Part shown: in pieces, positions 31,151 to 38,647 of the stretch
Numbering within the stretch: the first letter of the stretch is position 1
How the letters are laid out: every line of letters begins with the position of its first letter
NCBI RefSeq assembly: GCF_009363715.1
Contig: NZ_CP045404.1
Coordinates: forward strand, 2,696,001 to 2,760,000
Direction of reading: 5' to 3'
Origin: Roseovarius sp. THAF9
Lineage (GTDB): Bacteria; Pseudomonadota; Alphaproteobacteria; Rhodobacterales; Rhodobacteraceae
Length of the DNA: 64,000 bases
Position numbers and translations under genes: made by a program
Notes under the pieces: generated by a model
Told to the model about the DNA's origin: nothing
Seen by the model: the letters and a program-made list of their open reading frames with translations, nothing else
Databases searched by the model: none

Positions 31151-32260
31151 ATGTCACGACGATCGGGACTGCACCCCGTGCTGAAACTCGAACGCCGCCC
31201 TCAGCCGTCCCGAAGCTGGTTGGCGCTGGCCCCCGTGCTGGCGGTGCTGATCACCATGATTGCCGGCGGCGCGATGTTCGCCGCGCTCGGGCAAGACCCA
31301 GTCGAGGCCATCCGCACGATCTTCTGGGAGCCGCTTTTCGGCGAATTCGCCTTCTACTACCGCCCGCAACTACTGGTAAAGGCCGCGCCCCTGATCCTCA
31401 TCGCCATCGGCCTCGCGCTCGGATTTCGGGCGAACATCTGGAACATTGGCGCCGAGGGGCAGTATATCATCGGCGCGCTCACCGGCGCGGGCGTGGGGCT
31501 GGCCTTTTACCCCACCGAATCCGCTCTCATCTTCCCGTTGATGGTTCTCGCAGGCGCCCTTGGCGGCTGGGCCTGGGCGATGATCCCGGGCTTTCTGAAG
31601 GTCCGCTTTGGCACCAACGAGATCCTCGTCTCGCTCATGCTGGTCTACGTGGCCGAGCAACTGCTGGCCAAGATGGCGCTCGGCCTTCTGCGCAACCCTG
31701 AGGGGCGCGGTTTTCCCGGTTCGCGAAACCTGCGCGACTATCCGTCGGCCCATAACGCCGAGATCTTCGCCGATACCGGCATCCACTGGGGCGTCGTCGC
31801 GGCCCTTATCGCCGTGATCTTCGCCTATATCCTGCTCACGCGGCATCTCCTGGGCTTTCACATCAAGCTGGCGGGGCAGGCCCCCCGCGCCGCGCGGTTC
31901 GCGGGCGTGAACCCGGCGCGCCTGACCCTCATTTGCCTCGGGATTTCCGGCGCGCTGGCGGGCCTTGCGGGCATGTTCGAGGTCGCGGGCCCCGCCGGCC
32001 AGATCAATATCGACTTCAACGTGGGCTACGGTTTCACCGCCATCATCGTGGCCTTCTTGGGCCGCCTGCACCCCATCGGCATCCTGCTCGCCGGGCTTCT
32101 CATGGCACTCACCTATATCGGCGGCGAGATCGCGGAGTCCAATCTCGGCCTGCCCGCCGCCGCGATCCAGATGTTCCAAGGGATGCTGCTCTCCTTTCTG
32201 CTGGCCGTGGACGTGCTGACCCATTTCCGCCCGCGCTGGCGCAGGACAGAGGTGGCATGA
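31151..32260 (+). CDS. ABC transporter permease (BMP-type importer)
   Basis: 369 residues with about nine hydrophobic segments, among them WLALAPVLAVLITMIAGGAM, APLILIAIGLALGFRANIWN (the conserved FRANIWNIGAEGQ segment of BPD_transp_2 permeases) and FGTNEILVSLMLVYVAEQLL. ATG 31151 directly follows the palindrome at 31088-31150, whose right arm occupies the normal ribosome-binding position, so translation could depend on RNA structure. Overlaps the second permease by four bases. Confidence 0.9.
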   Translation: MSRRSGLHPVLKLERRPQPSRSWLALAPVLAVLITMIAGGAMFAALGQDPVEAIRTIFWEPLFGEFAFYYRPQLLVKAAPLILIAIGLALGFRANIWNIGAEGQYIIGALTGAGVGLAFYPTESALIFPLMVLAGALGGWAWAMIPGFLKVRFGTNEILVSLMLVYVAEQLLAKMALGLLRNPEGRGFPGSRNLRDYPSAHNAEIFADTGIHWGVVAALIAVIFAYILLTRHLLGFHIKLAGQAPRAARFAGVNPARLTLICLGISGALAGLAGMFEVAGPAGQINIDFNVGYGFTAIIVAFLGRLHPIGILLAGLLMALTYIGGEIAESNLGLPAAAIQMFQGMLLSFLLAVDVLTHFRPRWRRTEVA

Positions 32261-33180
32261 TGGACCTCTCCGCGATCAACCCCACGCTGCTTCTGGCCTC
32301 GCTCATCGTGGCCTCCACACCCATCCTGCTGGCCGCACTGGGCGAGCTGGTCGTGGAACGCGCCGGTGTTCTCAACCTCGGGGTCGAGGGGATGATGATC
32401 ACCGGCGCGATCTGCGGTTTCGCCATCGCGGTCAATACCGGCTCGCCGTTCATCGGCTTCGTGGCCGCGGCCCTCGGCGGCGCCGTCCTGTCGCTGCTCT
32501 TCGGCCTGCTGACACAACTCGCCCTGGCCAACCAGGTCGCCTCGGGTCTCGCACTCACCTTGTTCGGGCTCGGCCTCAGCGCTCTTCTGGGCCAGGGCTA
32601 TCAGGGGATCAAGCCGCCGCCCACGCGCGGCATCGACATTCCCGTCCTGTCGGACCTGCCATTCGTGGGCCGCGTGCTCTTTTCCCACGACCTCATGGTC
32701 TATCTCGCCCTCGCGCTCGTCGCCGCCGTCTGGGCCATGCTGCGCTACACCCGCGCGGGTCTCATCCTGCGCGCGGTGGGCGAGAACCACGACGCCGCTC
32801 ACGCGCTCGGCTACAAGGTCGTGCGCGTGCGTCTGCTGGCCATCCTCTTCGGCGGCGCCTGTGCGGGGTTGGGCGGCGCATACCTTTCCCTCGTGCGCGT
32901 CCCGCAATGGACCGAAGGCATGACCGCCGGCTCCGGCTGGATCGCGCTGGCCCTGGTGGTCTTCGCCAGCTGGAAGGCCGGCCGGGTCCTCTTGGGCGCG
33001 TGGCTTTTCGGCGGCATCTCGGTGCTGCAACTGAACCTGCAAGCGGCAGGCGTCGCCATTCCCGTCGAATACCTCTCCATGTCGCCCTACTTGATCACCA
33101 TCCTCGTGCTGGTCATCATGTCGGCCGACAAATCCCGCGCGCCCGGATCCTTGGGCCGCACGTTCCATGCCTCGCAATGA
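32257..33180 (+). CDS. ABC transporter permease (BMP-type importer)
   Basis: 307 residues, about eight membrane segments; family marks ERAGVLNLGVEGMMITGAIC and RYTRAGLILRAVGENHDAAH followed by GACAGLGGAYLSLVRVPQW. Start is one of two tandem ATGs (32257 or 32260) overlapping the upstream stop, with GAGGTGGC before it. Partner of the preceding permease. Confidence 0.92.
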   Translation: MMDLSAINPTLLLASLIVASTPILLAALGELVVERAGVLNLGVEGMMITGAICGFAIAVNTGSPFIGFVAAALGGAVLSLLFGLLTQLALANQVASGLALTLFGLGLSALLGQGYQGIKPPPTRGIDIPVLSDLPFVGRVLFSHDLMVYLALALVAAVWAMLRYTRAGLILRAVGENHDAAHALGYKVVRVRLLAILFGGACAGLGGAYLSLVRVPQWTEGMTAGSGWIALALVVFASWKAGRVLLGAWLFGGISVLQLNLQAAGVAIPVEYLSMSPYLITILVLVIMSADKSRAPGSLGRTFHASQ

Positions 33181-33208
33181 GGCCAACCAATCCAACAGGG
33201 AGACCTCA

Positions 33209-34282
33209 ATGACCCTCACCCGAATTCTGGCCACGGCGGCGCTGTCGCTCAGCCTCGCGCTGCCCGCGCTGGCGCAGGACAAGACCAAGGTCGGCTTCAT
33301 CTATGTCGGCCCCGTCGGCGACGGCGGCTGGACCTATGAACACGACCAAGGCCGCCTCGCCGTCGAGGAACATTTCGGCGACCAGGTCGAAACCGTATTC
33401 CAGGAAAGCGTGCCCGAAGGCGCCGATGCCGAGCGCGCCATCACCCAGATGGCCCTGCAAGGCGCAGACCTCATATTCACCACCTCGTTCGGCTTCATGG
33501 ACGCCACCATGGCCGTCGCGCAGAAATTTCCGGACGTGAAGTTCGAGCATGCCACCGGCTTCAAGACGGCCGACAACGTCTCGGTCTATTCCGCCCGCTT
33601 CTACGAAGGGCGTGCGATCCAGGGTCACATCGCCGGCAAGATGACCGAATCCAACATCATCGGCTACATCGCCTCCTTCCCCATTCCCGAGGTCATCCGC
33701 GGCATCAACGCCGCCTATATCCACGCCAAAAAGGTAAACCCGGAGGTCGAGTTCAAAGTGATCTGGGCCTACACCTGGTTCGATCCCCCGAAAGAGGCCG
33801 ACGCCGCCACCGCCCTCATCGACCAGGGCGCCGACGTGATCCTGCAACATACCGACTCGACAGCACCCCAGGCCGCGGCGGAAAAGGCCGACGGGGTTAT
33901 CACCTTCGGCCAGGCTTCGGATATGGCCGAATACAAGCCCACCCCGCGCGTGAGCTCCATCATCGACAACTGGGCGCCCTATTATATCGCCCGCACCCAA
34001 GCGGTGATCGACGGCACGTGGGAAAGCACCGAGACATGGGACGGCATCGCCCCCGGCATGGTCGAGATCGGCGAGATCACCGACGCCGTGCCCGCGGAGG
34101 TGAAGCAAGAGGCGCTGGCGATGAAAGAGGCCATTGCCGCAGGCGATTATCACCCCTTCACCGGCCCGCTGAACCGTCAGGACGGATCGTCCTGGCTGGC
34201 CGAGGGCGAGGTCGCCGATGACGGCACGCTCCTTGGAATGGATTTCTTCGTCGAAGGCCTCACCACCGAGATCCCGCAATAA
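33209..34282 (+). CDS. BMP-family substrate-binding lipoprotein-like periplasmic protein
   Basis: 357 residues; signal peptide MTLTRILATAALSLSLALPA cleaved at ALA-QD (no lipobox). The BMP fold is shown by KVGFIYVGPVGDGGWTYEHD, LIFTTSFGFMDATMAVAQKF, VSVYSARFYEGRAIQGHIAG and VILQHTDSTAPQAAAEKADG. Known relatives bind purine nucleosides. AGGGAGACC precedes the ATG. It lies 28 bases after the second permease and ends at a terminator. Confidence 0.93.
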   Translation: MTLTRILATAALSLSLALPALAQDKTKVGFIYVGPVGDGGWTYEHDQGRLAVEEHFGDQVETVFQESVPEGADAERAITQMALQGADLIFTTSFGFMDATMAVAQKFPDVKFEHATGFKTADNVSVYSARFYEGRAIQGHIAGKMTESNIIGYIASFPIPEVIRGINAAYIHAKKVNPEVEFKVIWAYTWFDPPKEADAATALIDQGADVILQHTDSTAPQAAAEKADGVITFGQASDMAEYKPTPRVSSIIDNWAPYYIARTQAVIDGTWESTETWDGIAPGMVEIGEITDAVPAEVKQEALAMKEAIAAGDYHPFTGPLNRQDGSSWLAEGEVADDGTLLGMDFFVEGLTTEIPQ

Positions 34283-34289
34283 ACCTGCA

Positions 34290-34318
34290 AGCCCCGCCCA
34301 CCCGGCGGGGCTTTTTTC
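34290..34318 (+). terminator. Rho-independent terminator of the BMP importer operon
   Basis: Nine-bp stem AGCCCCGCC / GGCGGGGCT (34290-34298 with 34304-34312) followed by TTTTTC, eight bases after the stop. Confidence 0.93.
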
Positions 34319-34360
34319 TATGGGTCATCAAGGTGAGGCCGCCTTGTTTCGGTCTTCGGA

Positions 34361-35002
34361 TCAGGCGACCTGAGACATATAAGCGCTGGCCTTCGCCACC
34401 GGATGCGGCAGGCCGGGATAAGCACAGCGCCGGCGGTTCAACTCCGGAAACAAGTCCTTCAGACGCTGTTGCGCGCCGATATCCAGAAGGTTCAGCGCCT
34501 TGGGCGATGGACGGAATGTCTCGATCGGCAGGCCTTCGGCGGTGATCACCTCGTGGCGGTCGAAGACCAGGTTGTAATAGGTCACTTCCTCGGAAGACCA
34601 GTCGGAATAGGCCGCGTCGCTGGCGGATGCCACGCCGTCGACCCGCATCAGGCAGCCGGGCTGGTCCTCCGCGCCCGCAATTCGGTAGCCGGGGATCAGA
34701 ACGCGGTGACCGCTCGCGATCCGCAAATCCCGGTTCGGCATCATCGGCCCAACCGCCCGCGGCTTCAACCGGATGGGCGCCAGTTCGGGATGCTTGCGCA
34801 TCTCCGCCGCCGTCACCGTCCAGGTCCAAATCATCCGAACCGGCTGCATGCCGTTATGCCGCACCAGCACCATGTCCCCGGGGTTCAGCATCTCCACACG
34901 CCGCCCGCCCAGTGGCGTGCGCACGTTCGCCTCACCGCAAATACCGGTCAGGTAGCGGCGGTCGGTTCTGTCATTCACCGTGATCGAATCCACGTAACCC
35001 AT
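34361..35002 (-). CDS. Stand-alone Hint-domain protein
   Basis: 213 residues. A Hint (hedgehog/intein) fold of the Hint_2 type is indicated by GEANVRTPLGGRRVEMLNPG, then GDMVLVRHNGMQPVRMIWTW, the central APIRLKPRAVGPMMPNRDLR with SGHRVLI (conserved block-B-like His), and VTYYNLVFDRHEVITAEGLP (end of fold). No partner domain or attached extein is seen, and it starts at MGYVDSITVN with GGAG upstream (ATG 35002). Such proteins are frequent in Rhodobacteraceae; whether they self-cleave is unknown. Divergent from the DUF938 gene. Confidence 0.85.
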   Translation of the reverse strand: MGYVDSITVNDRTDRRYLTGICGEANVRTPLGGRRVEMLNPGDMVLVRHNGMQPVRMIWTWTVTAAEMRKHPELAPIRLKPRAVGPMMPNRDLRIASGHRVLIPGYRIAGAEDQPGCLMRVDGVASASDAAYSDWSSEEVTYYNLVFDRHEVITAEGLPIETFRPSPKALNLLDIGAQQRLKDLFPELNRRRCAYPGLPHPVAKASAYMSQVA

Positions 35003-35195
35003 TTTGCACTCCAGTGAGTTTCCCACACGGAAACAAAGTCCGAGCGTAATGCGCCGCATTTGAGATCGAATTGAGGTAATATCGTGCCGGATACTTATTT
35101 TACTTGGTGTCGCCCGGTTCCGGCGGCGCCACGACCCAGAGGTCACGCCAACACCGCCCCTTGATTCCAACACCGATCCCGTCCCAACTGTCCCC

Positions 35196-35855
35196 ATGAC
35201 AGACACGCCCCCCCGCATCTCCGTCGCCCATAAGGGGACAGGCGCCCGCCTTCACGCCCCGGCCGCCGAGCGCAACGCGGATGCCATCCTCGACCTGCTC
35301 AAGACCCACGCGCCAACCTCCGGCACCGCGCTCGAAATCGCAAGCGGCACGGGCCAGCACGTCACCCATTTCGCGACCCACCTGCCCGGCCTCACCTGGC
35401 AGCCCACCGAGATCAGTGACGAACGCCGTGCCTCCATCACCGCGTGGTCCACTGATGCGCCCGAGGAGGCCATTCTGCCTCCCCTTCACCTCGACGCCAC
35501 GACGCCGGGCTGGTCCGCCATTCACAACGGATTCGCCCTCGTCCTGCTGGTCAATTTGCTCCACCTGATCTCGACCGAGGCCGCCCGCACCCTCATCGCC
35601 GAGGCTGCCCGCGCCCTTGCCCCGGATGGCCGCTTCATCGTCTACGGCCCCTTCCTGCGCGACGGCCACGCCACCTCGGACGGCGATGCGCGCTTCGACG
35701 CCGCAATCCGCGCCGACCACCCCGAAGCGGGCTACAAGAACGACGCCGACATGCTAGGCTGGGCGCGCGATTCAGGTCTGGACCTCATCGCCCGCACTGA
35801 GATGCCTGCCAACAACCTCGCCCTTGTTATGGTACGATCAAAGGACGCTTCATGA
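35196..35855 (+). CDS. DUF938 family SAM-dependent methyltransferase-like protein
   Basis: 219 residues. SAM-binding motif I TALEIASGTGQHVTHFATHL, family segment WQPTEISDERRASI and ARALAPDGRFIVYGPFLRDG, then YKNDADMLGWARDSGLDLIA. The start RISVAHKGTGARLHAPAAER is typical for DUF938. Substrate unknown. Overlaps the lysozyme gene by four bases (ATGA). Confidence 0.9.
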   Translation: MTDTPPRISVAHKGTGARLHAPAAERNADAILDLLKTHAPTSGTALEIASGTGQHVTHFATHLPGLTWQPTEISDERRASITAWSTDAPEEAILPPLHLDATTPGWSAIHNGFALVLLVNLLHLISTEAARTLIAEAARALAPDGRFIVYGPFLRDGHATSDGDARFDAAIRADHPEAGYKNDADMLGWARDSGLDLIARTEMPANNLALVMVRSKDAS

Positions 35856-36598
35856 TCCGGTTTCTCGTCGCCACGCTGGCCCTCGTCACCCTCACCCTGA
35901 CCGCTGCCTGCGCCGGCCCACGCTTCGGCGACAACGACCCTGTCGACTGGGACGGCCCGCCGCCCTGGAATTACGACATCCACGGCATCGACGTCGCCCG
36001 CTTTCAGGATGATATCGACTGGGGCCGCGTCGCGCAGTCCGGCATCGAATTCGCCTTTATCAAAGCGACCGAGGGCGGCGACCGCCTCGACCCCAAATTC
36101 GCCCGCAACTGGGCGGGTGCGGGCCGGGCCGGCATCCCGCGCGGCGCCTATCATTTCTACTATTTCTGCACCCCGCCCGAGGTGCAGGCCCGCTGGTTCA
36201 TCCGCAACGTACCCCGCGAAGGCGGCGCGCTGCCGCCAGTGATCGACCTGGAATGGAACCCCTATTCGCCGACCTGCACCACCCGCCCGCCGGGGGCCGA
36301 GGTGCGCCGCCAGGCCCGCGTCTTCATGGACATCCTCGAGCGCCACTACGGCCAGCGCCCGATCATCTACACCACGCTGGAATTCTACCGCCAGACCGGC
36401 ATCGGCCTGCTGAACGAGGAGTTCTGGCTGCGCTCCACCGCCAAGACCCTGCGCACCACCTATCCCGGCCAAAGCTGGAGCTTCTGGCAATATACCGGCA
36501 CCGGCGTCGTGCCGGGTGTCGCGGGCGGCGTCGACATTAACGTCTTTGCGGGAAACAGCAGCACCTGGCGCCGCTGGCTTCGGGCGCGCACCCGCTGA
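35852..36598 (+). CDS. Glycoside hydrolase family 25 lysozyme-like lipoprotein
   Basis: 248 residues. The N-terminus MIRFLVATLALVTLTLTAAC gives a lipobox-like LTAAC. The GH25 domain follows: HGIDVARFQDDIDWGRVAQS, IEFAFIKATEGGDRLDPKFA, GAYHFYYFCTPPEVQARWFI, catalytic Asp/Glu in PPVIDLEWNPY and the C-terminal WSFWQYTGTGVVPG with GGVDINVFAG. It cleaves peptidoglycan between MurNAc and GlcNAc. Coupled to DUF938; an envelope role is likely. Confidence 0.92.
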   Translation: MIRFLVATLALVTLTLTAACAGPRFGDNDPVDWDGPPPWNYDIHGIDVARFQDDIDWGRVAQSGIEFAFIKATEGGDRLDPKFARNWAGAGRAGIPRGAYHFYYFCTPPEVQARWFIRNVPREGGALPPVIDLEWNPYSPTCTTRPPGAEVRRQARVFMDILERHYGQRPIIYTTLEFYRQTGIGLLNEEFWLRSTAKTLRTTYPGQSWSFWQYTGTGVVPGVAGGVDINVFAGNSSTWRRWLRARTR

Positions 36599-36691
36599 TG
36601 CGGCGCGCACCGGATAATTCCCCTTACATCAAACGCCCTTTTCTCTGACCCTGCTGACAGGACAAGGATCACGTCAAAGGGGGGTACGACC

Positions 36692-37306
36692 ATGTCGATC
36701 ATGAAATTGCTGCAACAGGCCCAGGGCGGCCAGGGCATCTCGCAACTGGCACAACAGTTCGGGCTGGACCCGTCCACGGCGGAGAAACTCACCCAAATGC
36801 TGGCCCCGGCCATCGGCTCGGCCGCCAAGCAGCGCGCCCAGGAGGGCGAGGCCACAAAAGTGCTCGAATCCTTCCGCGGCGAAAGTCAGGCCAATCTTTT
36901 CGACAACCCCGCCGAGGCCGCTTCGGCCGGCGGACAGGCGCAAGGCATGGACTTTTTGCAAAAGATCCTCGGCGGCCAGGAAGAGGCGCAGGGCCTCGCG
37001 CAAGAGGCCGCTGGCCGCGCCGGTGTCGACAGTTCGACCGTATCGCAGTTCCTGCCCGCCCTCGCGGCGATGGTGCAGGGCGGAATGCAGAAGAACATGC
37101 CGGACACGGCCATCGACGGCATGGAATCCAGCCTTTCAGGCGGATCCGAAAGCGGCGGCGGCCTGATGGGTATGGTCGGCGGGCTTCTGGGCGGCAACAA
37201 GGGCGGCGACAGCGGCGGCGGCCTCGGGCCGCTGATGCAAATGCTCGATGCTGACGGCGACGGCTCTCCACTCGACGACATTCTCGGACGGTTCATGAAG
37301 CGCTGA
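36692..37306 (+). CDS. DUF937-domain protein (YidB-like)
   Basis: 204 residues; MSIMKLLQQAQGGQGISQLA begins the DUF937 domain (about 1-150), which has repeated short helices and Gly-rich turns (PAIGSAAKQRAQ; ALAAMVQGGMQKNM). The tail GGGLMGMVGGLLGGNKGGDS ends with LDADGDGSPLDDILGRFMKR, typical of the family. Function unknown. Monocistronic; AAAGGGGGG precedes the ATG. Confidence 0.9.
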   Translation: MSIMKLLQQAQGGQGISQLAQQFGLDPSTAEKLTQMLAPAIGSAAKQRAQEGEATKVLESFRGESQANLFDNPAEAASAGGQAQGMDFLQKILGGQEEAQGLAQEAAGRAGVDSSTVSQFLPALAAMVQGGMQKNMPDTAIDGMESSLSGGSESGGGLMGMVGGLLGGNKGGDSGGGLGPLMQMLDADGDGSPLDDILGRFMKR

Positions 37307-37361
37307 AGCATCGAGGCCCCCTGACAGGGGTCTTCCCCCGATCCGACCGGTGCTTCATACC

Positions 37362-37394
37362 GACCCCCGCGTACGCCTCCTGTGCGCGGGGGTC
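37362..37394. terminator. Hairpin between convergent DUF937 and cysK genes
   Basis: Nine-bp stem GACCCCCGC / GCGGGGGTC (37362-37370 with 37386-37394), 15-base loop. No clean T tract on either side, so a bidirectional but weak terminator. Confidence 0.5.
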
Positions 37395-37402
37395 ATTTCA
37401 CG

Positions 37403-38476
37403 TCAGCTTTCCATCTGCGCCGACGGCGTCGAGCGTGAAATCTCCGCCTCTTCCTCGGTCATCTCCTCCGGCATGCCTTCGAACAGCGGCGTCGACAGGT
37501 AACGCTCGCCGGTATCGGGCAGCATTACCAGGATCACCGACCCCTCTGGCGCGGTCTCGGCCACCTGCATCCCCACGGCGAAACTCGCCCCGCCGGAAAT
37601 GCCGGTAAATATCCCCTCTTCCGCCGCCAGCCGCTTGGCCCATGTCACACCATCGGCCCCGGCAACCGGGATCAATTCGTCATAGTAATTGTTGTCGATC
37701 GCCTCCTGGATCACGTAGGGAATGAAATCCGGCGTCCAGCCCTGGATCGGATGCGGCTCGAAATTCGGGTGACTTTCCGTCGGCTGGTGCTGGTCGTTGC
37801 GGGTGTTCACGTAACCCGAAGAGATGATCGCCGCATTGGCCGGCTCGCTGAGGATGATCTTCGTATCGGGCCGCTCTTTGCGCAGCACACGCGCCACCCC
37901 CGTCACCGTGCCGCCCGTGCCATAGCCCGTCACCCAGTAATCCAGCCGTTCCCCCTCGAAATCCCCAAGGATCTCGCGTGCCGTGGTGGCCTCGTGGATA
38001 TCGGCATTGGCCGCCGTCTCGAACTGGCTCGCCAGGAACCAGCCGTTTTCCTCGGCCAGTTCCTTGGCCTTGGTGTACATCCCGAACCCTTTCAGCGCCT
38101 TCGGGGTCAGCACCACCTTCGCCCCCAGCATCCGCATCAGCTTGCGCCGCTCGACCGAGAAACTCTCGGCCATCGTCACCACCAGTGGATAGCCCTTGGC
38201 CGCGCAAACCATCGCCAGCCCGATGCCGGTATTGCCCGACGTGGCCTCGACCACCGTCTGCCCCGGTGTCAGGCTGCCATCGGCTTCGGCGGCCTCGATT
38301 ATGTTCAGCGCCAGCCGGTCCTTGACCGACGCCGCCGGGTTGAACGCCTCGGCCTTGACGTAGACGGTCACGCCCTTGGGCGCGATGCGGTTCACGCGGA
38401 TGACGGGCGTGTCGCCCACCGTGTCCAGAACGCTGTCATAGCGGCGCCCGCGCCCGCTGGTTGTTCGGCTTGTCAT
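37403..38476 (-). CDS. cysK: Cysteine synthase A
   Basis: 357 residues, PLP enzyme making cysteine from O-acetylserine and sulfide. PLP Lys in FNPAASVKDRLALNIIEAAE, substrate loop VVEATSGNTGIGLAMV, phosphate loop YGTGGTVTGVARVL and GISGGASFAVGMQ. It is about 35 residues longer than usual, with a central insert (VNTRNDQHQPTESHPNFEPH) and an acidic C-terminus (EEMTEEEAEISRS). GGAGGATACC precedes the ATG. Confidence 0.94.
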   Translation of the reverse strand: MTSRTTSGRGRRYDSVLDTVGDTPVIRVNRIAPKGVTVYVKAEAFNPAASVKDRLALNIIEAAEADGSLTPGQTVVEATSGNTGIGLAMVCAAKGYPLVVTMAESFSVERRKLMRMLGAKVVLTPKALKGFGMYTKAKELAEENGWFLASQFETAANADIHEATTAREILGDFEGERLDYWVTGYGTGGTVTGVARVLRKERPDTKIILSEPANAAIISSGYVNTRNDQHQPTESHPNFEPHPIQGWTPDFIPYVIQEAIDNNYYDELIPVAGADGVTWAKRLAAEEGIFTGISGGASFAVGMQVAETAPEGSVILVMLPDTGERYLSTPLFEGMPEEMTEEEAEISRSTPSAQMES

Positions 38477-38550
38477 GGTATCCTCCCGAAGCCTGGTTTT
38501 CCCCAGAGTCGTAACACATTTTTAACCGCGTTTGGGACGCTCCATTAAGA

Positions 38551-38581
38551 AACGCGCCGGTGCGCAAGGCACCGACGCGTT
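38551..38581 (-). terminator. Hairpin terminator of the FAD/GcvT dehydrogenase gene
   Basis: Stem AACGCGcCGGTGC / GCACCGaCGCGTT (38551-38563 with 38569-38581, one mismatch), followed leftward by TTCTTA. It lies 67 bases after the stop at 38648. Confidence 0.6.
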
Positions 38582-38647
38582 ACCACTGAAATACCGACGT
38601 GATACCGACCCGGGTTTCAGGCGTTAACACCTCGAGTCGCGCACCCC

